DNA of 9,267 nt from Solobacterium sp. (GTDB taxonomy: Bacteria; Bacillota_I; Bacilli_A; Erysipelotrichales; Erysipelotrichaceae). This document shows, piece by piece, positions 5,342 to 9,267 of this stretch. Both the position numbers and the translations under genes were made by a program. The stretch is from assembly GCA_016280695.1 (NCBI GenBank), contig JAEEHG010000162.1, positions 1 through 9,267 on the forward strand, written 5' to 3'. The notes under the pieces are model-generated. The model had not been told where the DNA came from. It ran no database searches and saw nothing but the letters and a program-made list of their open reading frames with translations. Each line of letters begins with the position of its first letter. Positions within the stretch are counted from its first letter, which is position 1.

Positions 5342-6181
5342 ATGAAAAAGGGCGCGAAGCTTCTGCTGACGGCAGCGGCGGCGGTTTTGATCTGCCTGCT
5401 CGGACTGCTGGCCTGGCACCTGCGGCCGGCAAAAAGCCCGCCGGCGGCAGTGACGGCTGAACCGGCGGAAACACCGGCAGAAACCCCGGCGGAAACGGCA
5501 GTTCCGGAGCCCGTGCCGGACTGGCTGGATATCGCCGCGGCGGAAGGGAAATACCGGCTGTTCCGGCAGGATCATGATATCAACAATGAAGTGAAGGCTT
5601 ACCTGTACTTCACTTCCGGGCTGGTTGAACAGCCGGTGGTGCAGAGTTCGGACAACAGCAAATATCTGACCGTCAACTGGGAAGACATGTCGTACCGTTC
5701 ATACGGCTCGGCATTCATGGATTACCGCAACAATCCCGAAACCGATGAGAACATCATCATCTACGGCCACTATGTCTATGAGCGTCGCAGTCCGTATGAC
5801 CGCACGCTCATGTTCACGCCGCTGGCCCTGCTGCGGGACGAGGCTGTTTATCCGGACAACCGGATGGTGGTGCTGCTGACGGAAGATCATCTTTACGGCT
5901 ATGAACTGGCCTACGTCTATGACTGCCCGCTGGTCCATACCGAATACGGGGACATGGCCCGGGATGACCTGCAGTTCAACCTGACTGATTACGACAGTGA
6001 TTATTTTGCGGAATATACCGCCGCCATCGAGGGCACCCAGCTCTACGATACCGGTGTGGAAATCGCGGACGGCGAGCGCATGCTCAGCCTGCAGACCTGC
6101 ATCGAATGGCACGAAGAATCCCGGCAGATAGCCGTCTGCCGCCAGATCTTCACGATGGATATTCCCGAGGAATGGAGATAG
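5342..6181 (+). CDS. Class B-like sortase
   Basis: From the ATG at 5342 this is a 279-residue membrane-anchored transpeptidase; an in-frame ATG at 5318 would add 8 residues but lacks a ribosome binding site. Numbering below counts from 5318. A basic start and hydrophobic helix (about 14-33) form an uncleaved anchor. A Pro/Ala/Glu/Thr-rich spacer (about 38-67, with PAET repeats) leads to the catalytic barrel. The catalytic set is His151 in IIIYGHYV, Cys261 in LSLQTC and Arg269 in ESRQIAV, which is the sortase H-C-R triad; the order and YGH/LS-x-TC context are like class B. Sortases cleave LPxTG-like or NPxTx-like signals and join surface proteins to peptidoglycan or to one another. No substrate with a sorting signal is encoded here. 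It ends 3 bases before ffh and the ffh ribosome binding site lies inside it, so the two are probably cotranscribed. Confidence 0.88.
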   Translation: MKKGAKLLLTAAAAVLICLLGLLAWHLRPAKSPPAAVTAEPAETPAETPAETAVPEPVPDWLDIAAAEGKYRLFRQDHDINNEVKAYLYFTSGLVEQPVVQSSDNSKYLTVNWEDMSYRSYGSAFMDYRNNPETDENIIIYGHYVYERRSPYDRTLMFTPLALLRDEAVYPDNRMVVLLTEDHLYGYELAYVYDCPLVHTEYGDMARDDLQFNLTDYDSDYFAEYTAAIEGTQLYDTGVEIADGERMLSLQTCIEWHEESRQIAVCRQIFTMDIPEEWR

Positions 6182-6184
6182 CAT

Positions 6185-7594
6185 ATGGCATTTGATTCAT
6201 TAAGCGAACGTCTGAGCAAGACACTGCGTGACGTATCCGGCAAGGGCCGGCTGACCGACAAGAACATGGAGGACATGCTCAAGGAAGTGCGGATTGCGCT
6301 GCTTGAGGCGGATGTCAACTACAAGATTGTCAAGGAATTCCTGGAGGATATCCGGCAGCGGGCCCGCGGTGAGGACGTCCTCAACGGCGTGGAACCGGGC
6401 CAGATGCTCGTCAAGATCGTTCATGACGAGATCATTGAACTGCTCGGCACCGAACAGGCCGGCCTGAACTTCAGGGAAGAAGGCATTACGACCATCATGC
6501 TGGTCGGTCTGCAGGGCACCGGCAAAACCACCAGCGTGGCCAAGATCGCCCGCATCTGCAGGCAGAAGTTCAACCGTAAGGTGATGCTGATCGCGGCGGA
6601 CGTCATCCGTCCGGCAGCGATAGAGCAGCTCCAGACCCTGGGTAAGGAGATCGGCGTGGAGGTCTTCACGAAGGGGACCGGCACCGATGCCTTTGAAACA
6701 GTCCGGCTGGGCATGGAGTATGCGGCCGAAAAGGGCTATGATACCGTGTTTATTGATACGGCCGGACGTCTGCATGTCGATGACGAATTGATGCAGGAGC
6801 TTGCCGATATCAACGAACTTGTGCACTGCGATGAAATTCTGCTGACCGTTGACGCGATGACTGGCCAGGATATCATCCACGTAGCCCAGGCCTTTGCCGA
6901 CCAGCTGCCCCTGACGGGACTTGTCGTCACCAAGTTTGACGGTGACTCCCGCGGCGGCGGTGTGCTGTCGGTCCGCAGGATCACCAATGTGCCGGTCAAG
7001 TTCGTCGGTGAAGGCGAAAAGATCGAGGACATGGATATCTTCTATCCGGACCGCATGGCTGACCGGATCCTCGGCATGGGCGATGTCGTTACCCTGGTGG
7101 AAAAAGTCCAGGAAACCATCGACATGGAAGAAGCTGAAAAAGCGGCCCAGCGTCTCATGGAGGGACAGTTCACCCTGGAGGACATGCTGAGCCAGCTGGA
7201 ACAGATGCAGAAGATGGGTCCGCTGGGCGGCATCCTGAAGATGCTGCCGGGTTATTCCCAGTATGCCGACCTGATTGATGAAAACCAGGCCAACAACAAT
7301 ATGAAGAAGACCAAGGCGATCATCCAGTCCATGACCCCGGCCGAACGGCGCAGCCCGGAGAAACTGCGCGGGACGATGAAGCGGCGCATTGCGGCGGGTT
7401 CCGGCACGACGGTCACCGATGTCAACCGGCTGATCACCCAGTTTGAAAAGACCAAGAAAGCCATGGATGCCTTCAGCAGCATGCAGCGCAGCGGCAGCCT
7501 GAACGAAGAAAACCTGCAGAAGATGATGGACCGGGCCGAAGCCCAGGCAAATCAGGTCCGCTTGAATAATAAGCGCAAAAAGTATAAATTCTAA
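6185..7594 (+). CDS. ffh: Signal recognition particle GTPase Ffh (SRP54)
   Basis: This 469-residue protein binds 4.5S RNA and signal sequences and, with FtsY, targets nascent membrane and secreted proteins to the Sec translocon. The N-domain four-helix bundle (1-90) is followed by the GTPase domain: P-loop GLQGTGKTTS (108-117), the insertion-box region AADVIRPAAIEQLQ (137-150), DTAGRLHVDDELM (191-203) and TKFDGDSRGGG (249-259). The M domain includes the Met-rich segments around 325-356 and the RNA-binding RRIAAGSGTTVTDVNRL (400-416). A basic tail, KRKKYKF, ends it. Length is normal. GGAG at 6174-6177, inside the sortase gene, is correctly spaced for the ATG at 6185. ylxM, often just upstream of ffh in Bacillota, is absent here, and the partner downstream is a membrane protein, not rpsP. 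Some GTPase residues (Ser and Gly in SRGGG) differ from the commoner ARGGA/TRGGA. Confidence 0.98.
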   Translation: MAFDSLSERLSKTLRDVSGKGRLTDKNMEDMLKEVRIALLEADVNYKIVKEFLEDIRQRARGEDVLNGVEPGQMLVKIVHDEIIELLGTEQAGLNFREEGITTIMLVGLQGTGKTTSVAKIARICRQKFNRKVMLIAADVIRPAAIEQLQTLGKEIGVEVFTKGTGTDAFETVRLGMEYAAEKGYDTVFIDTAGRLHVDDELMQELADINELVHCDEILLTVDAMTGQDIIHVAQAFADQLPLTGLVVTKFDGDSRGGGVLSVRRITNVPVKFVGEGEKIEDMDIFYPDRMADRILGMGDVVTLVEKVQETIDMEEAEKAAQRLMEGQFTLEDMLSQLEQMQKMGPLGGILKMLPGYSQYADLIDENQANNNMKKTKAIIQSMTPAERRSPEKLRGTMKRRIAAGSGTTVTDVNRLITQFEKTKKAMDAFSSMQRSGSLNEENLQKMMDRAEAQANQVRLNNKRKKYKF

Positions 7595-7615
7595 TAAAAG
7601 GGGAAACAAAATATC

Positions 7616-8056
7616 ATGACAGACTTAAAGGATCAACTGAATCTGATTGGCTACGCACTGATGCTGGTTTCTGTTCTTCTGGCGGCACTTGCCATCCCGC
7701 TTTCCAAGAAGGGAAAGCGCACCGGGCTGCTTGCCATTCTGAGTTATATCTGCCTTGTCGGGTTCCTGATCATGGGGTATTACCGCATTCAGAACCTGGC
7801 TTCAAGCAATAACTGGACCGCGCTGATCCAGGATGTGACCATCCGCTCCAAGGCTTCCGTTATCCTGGCAATCCTGGTGGTCATTATCAACTTCATCCCG
7901 TTCTTCACATACCTGACCCCGGAAGACGCCCGGATACGGGAAGAACAGGAACGCAGGGCAAAGGAATTCCGGCGCCAGCAGAAGGAAGCGGCTGAGATGG
8001 AAGTGGCCGAACAGGCCCGTCAGGCCCAGGACGAAGCCAAAGAAAATCTGCAGTAA
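7616..8056 (+). CDS. Three-helix membrane protein of unknown function
   Basis: I cannot assign this 146-residue protein to a family. It has three predicted membrane segments at about 9-29, 36-55 and 80-100. A short basic loop (KKGKR, 31-35) lies between the first two and a polar loop (56-79) between the second and third. The C-terminal tail from about 102 is almost entirely charged (Glu, Arg, Lys, Gln, Ala) and should be one long helix or coiled coil. The KKGKR loop is probably cytoplasmic, which puts the N terminus outside and the charged tail inside by parity of helices only if all three segments span. AAGGGGA at about 7598-7604 precedes the ATG by 11 bases, slightly long. It follows ffh by 21 bases with no terminator, so it is likely in that operon; a link to protein targeting is only suggested by position. 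Confidence 0.78.
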   Translation: MTDLKDQLNLIGYALMLVSVLLAALAIPLSKKGKRTGLLAILSYICLVGFLIMGYYRIQNLASSNNWTALIQDVTIRSKASVILAILVVIINFIPFFTYLTPEDARIREEQERRAKEFRRQQKEAAEMEVAEQARQAQDEAKENLQ

Positions 8057-8060
8057 CTCT

Positions 8061-8093
8061 GGAAGCCCTGTCCGTCTGCCGGCCGGGGTTTTC
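8061..8093 (+). terminator. Probable intrinsic terminator after the ffh operon
   Basis: GGAAGCCC at 8061-8068 can pair with GGGTTTTC at 8086-8093, including two G-U pairs, around a GC-rich loop that can fold internally. The T-run is part of the 3' arm and TTCTT follows. It starts 4 bases after the stop of the three-helix membrane gene. It is weaker than the one at 2241. Confidence 0.5.
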
Positions 8094-8115
8094 TTATGCC
8101 CGCATACCCGGGATT

Positions 8116-8124
8116 TGGTATAGT
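8116..8124 (+). promoter_or_regulatory. Extended -10 promoter for the methyltransferase operon
   Basis: TGGTATAGT at 8116-8124 is an extended -10 (TG-n-TATAGT) with no recognisable -35, an arrangement sigma-A can use. AAGGGGAA at 8141-8148 and the ATG at 8151 follow at suitable distances. Confidence 0.55.
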
Positions 8125-8150
8125 ATTGATGACAGTCAGGAAGGGGAACA

Positions 8151-8795
8151 ATGGCAGGTTCACGCATCTGGGATTTCTATGCACCAGTCTATGATCTTTT
8201 CATGCGCCGGAACCGTTCCGCCGCCGCGGTCATGTACCGCCGCATCTGTACGGTGATCCGGGACCGGGATGTCCTGGAAATCGCGGCCGGCACCGGTGAG
8301 CTGGCCCGCCGGACTGCGGTGTATGCCCGGCACATGGTGGCCGTTGACATATCCGAAGGCATGCTGGCCAGGGCGCGGAAAAAAGGCGGGCCGAAAAACC
8401 TGGTCTTCCGGTACGGGGATGCCATGGATCTGCCGTTCGGCGATGCAACATTTGATGTCGTGATCATTGCCAATGCCCTGCACATTGTCCCGGACGCGCG
8501 GCAGGCCCTGCGGGAAATCCGGCGGGTGCTGAAACCGCAGGGGATACTGATTGCCCCGAACTATTTGCACATGGAGGCCGGGGACCGGAAGCTGCCGCGG
8601 CGGTCTGCCTTGGGCGGCATCCGCTTTGCGCGCCGGTGGGATGAAGCCGGGTACCGTCTGTTCCTGCAGTCCTGCGGGTTTGAAGAGATCGGCCACCGGG
8701 TATTGAACGGCGCTCAGCCGTTAATGTATATTGAATGCCGCCGTCGGGAAGACGGGAGTGAAGCCGGCTCCGGAGAAGAAAGGAAACAGCCATGA
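8151..8795 (+). CDS. Class I SAM-dependent methyltransferase (UbiE/Methyltransf_11-like)
   Basis: This 214-residue cytoplasmic protein has the Rossmann-like SAM-binding fold. Motif I is VLEIAAGTGELA (41-52), the acidic end of strand 2 is AVDIS (64-68) with Asp66 placed to bind the ribose, GDAMDLPF (89-96) is the adenine-contact region, and FDVVIIANALHIVPD (101-115) is motif post-I to II. VLKPQGILIAP (126-136) follows. The N-terminal YAPVYDLFMRR is typical of small-molecule or lipid methyltransferases. The acceptor cannot be deduced. The charged C-terminal tail after about 198 looks disordered. AAGGGGAA supports the ATG at 8151. Its stop overlaps the start of the next gene (ATGA, 8792-8795), so the two are translationally coupled; that makes a tRNA- or translation-related role possible, but this is only context. 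Confidence 0.88.
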   Translation: MAGSRIWDFYAPVYDLFMRRNRSAAAVMYRRICTVIRDRDVLEIAAGTGELARRTAVYARHMVAVDISEGMLARARKKGGPKNLVFRYGDAMDLPFGDATFDVVIIANALHIVPDARQALREIRRVLKPQGILIAPNYLHMEAGDRKLPRRSALGGIRFARRWDEAGYRLFLQSCGFEEIGHRVLNGAQPLMYIECRRREDGSEAGSGEERKQP

Positions 8796-9267
8796 ATTAC
8801 CATGATGACAATTACTGCCGCAGCTGCGATACGGTGGTCCGCGGTGTGAAGGTTCTGGATGAACAGCCGTGTCTGGTGCTGGCTGACACGATTTTCTATG
8901 CGCAGGGCGGCGGCCAGAAAAGTGACCGCGGCACCCTGACGGCAGCCGGCCGGGAATACCGGGTTCTGAAGTCCGTCCATGATGAAAACGGTGACCCGGT
9001 ACTGGTCACGGATATTTCTGACCCGGCGGCGCTCATTGGCCAGCCCGTACACTGCGAGCTGGACTGGGAGTTCCGCTATACCCAGATGAGGCTGCATACC
9101 TGCCTGCACCTGATGCACTGCCTGCTGCAGAAACAGCTTGGCCATGAACTGGACAACCCGCTGACTTCAACCATTGAGGCGGACTTCGCCATCAACAAAT
9201 ACAAGAACGCCCTGGTGGCGGAAGCGGATACGGAAGCGCTGGAACAGGAACTGAACGCGCTGCTGGC
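8792..9267 (+). CDS. AlaX-type alanyl-tRNA editing protein, 5' part
   Basis: The first 158 residues of a protein related to the second additional (editing) domain of alanyl-tRNA synthetase; the window ends inside it. Such proteins hydrolyse mischarged Ser- or Gly-tRNA(Ala) in trans. Visible features are FYAQGGGQKSDRGTL (35-49), the family's FYPxGGGQ-x-x-D-x-G-x-L segment with Ala-Gln in the variable place, and MRLHTCLHLMH (99-109), in which His102 and His106 are the first half of the zinc/active-site set (HxxxH). The second Cys/His pair would lie further downstream, outside the window. AAAGGA (8779-8784) supports the ATG at 8792, which overlaps the methyltransferase stop by four bases. Cys residues at 9, 12, 27, 88, 104 and 110 are numerous. 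Whether it is a short AlaX or a longer form with a C-terminal domain cannot be seen. Confidence 0.9.
   Translation, partial: MNYHDDNYCRSCDTVVRGVKVLDEQPCLVLADTIFYAQGGGQKSDRGTLTAAGREYRVLKSVHDENGDPVLVTDISDPAALIGQPVHCELDWEFRYTQMRLHTCLHLMHCLLQKQLGHELDNPLTSTIEADFAINKYKNALVAEADTEALEQELNALL

Noticed and set aside
5459..5500. Short tandem repeat in the sortase gene
   Set aside because: It encodes a PAET-type spacer typical of wall-spanning linkers and is too short and imperfect to be a mobile or phase-variable repeat.
6200..7609. A 469-codon open frame antisense to ffh, by coincidence the same length as Ffh
   Set aside because: It lies almost wholly opposite a strongly conserved gene, has no recognisable domain, and its composition (rich in His, Gln, Asp, Leu) is that of a GC-rich codon shadow.

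Overview
The window looks like the chromosome of a moderately GC-rich Bacillota (Firmicutes). Supporting this are strong AGGAGG-type ribosome binding sites, sigma-A-like promoters, an OhrR regulator, a class B-like sortase, a YegS/DagK lipid kinase and a PrdX-type editing protein. Normal use of TGA as a stop fits the standard bacterial code. A high-GC Erysipelotrichia-like lineage is a guess; nothing here fixes the genus. I see no rRNA, tRNA, insertion sequence, phage gene or CRISPR array. Genes are tightly packed and no gene-free stretch exceeds about 110 bases.

Layout. (1) 1-445, minus: 5' part of a lipoprotein metallophosphoesterase, divergent from (2) 534-2228, an alpha-phosphohexomutase of the PgcA type that ends at a clear intrinsic terminator. 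(3) 2326-2868, a glutathione-peroxidase-family thiol peroxidase, followed by (4) 2926-3381, an OhrR regulator. Each has its own promoter, and each -10 region lies inside an OhrR-box-like dyad. (5) 3444-4418, a diacylglycerol-kinase-family lipid kinase, and 12 bases on (6) 4431-4913, a YbaK/PrdX-type tRNA-editing domain. (7) 4914-5231, minus: a small one-helix membrane protein whose stop codon abuts that of gene 6. (8) 5342-6181, a class B-like sortase, 3 bases before (9) 6185-7594, ffh (SRP GTPase), and (10) 7616-8056, a three-helix membrane protein of unknown function. (11) 8151-8795, a class I SAM methyltransferase, overlapping by ATGA with (12) 8792 to the window end, an AlaX-type alanyl-tRNA editing protein cut by the edge.

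How they fit together. Most of this is housekeeping: sugar-phosphate supply for the envelope, DAG/lipoteichoic-acid lipid recycling, signal recognition, surface-protein anchoring and removal of mischarged tRNAs. The best-supported regulatory unit is the peroxidase/OhrR pair. The regulator has an N-terminal sensing Cys and a C-terminal Cys with the spacing of two-Cys OhrRs, beside a Cys peroxidase with its own candidate resolving Cys. This would be a self-contained organic-peroxide switch. I found no convincing evidence for an entirely new system.
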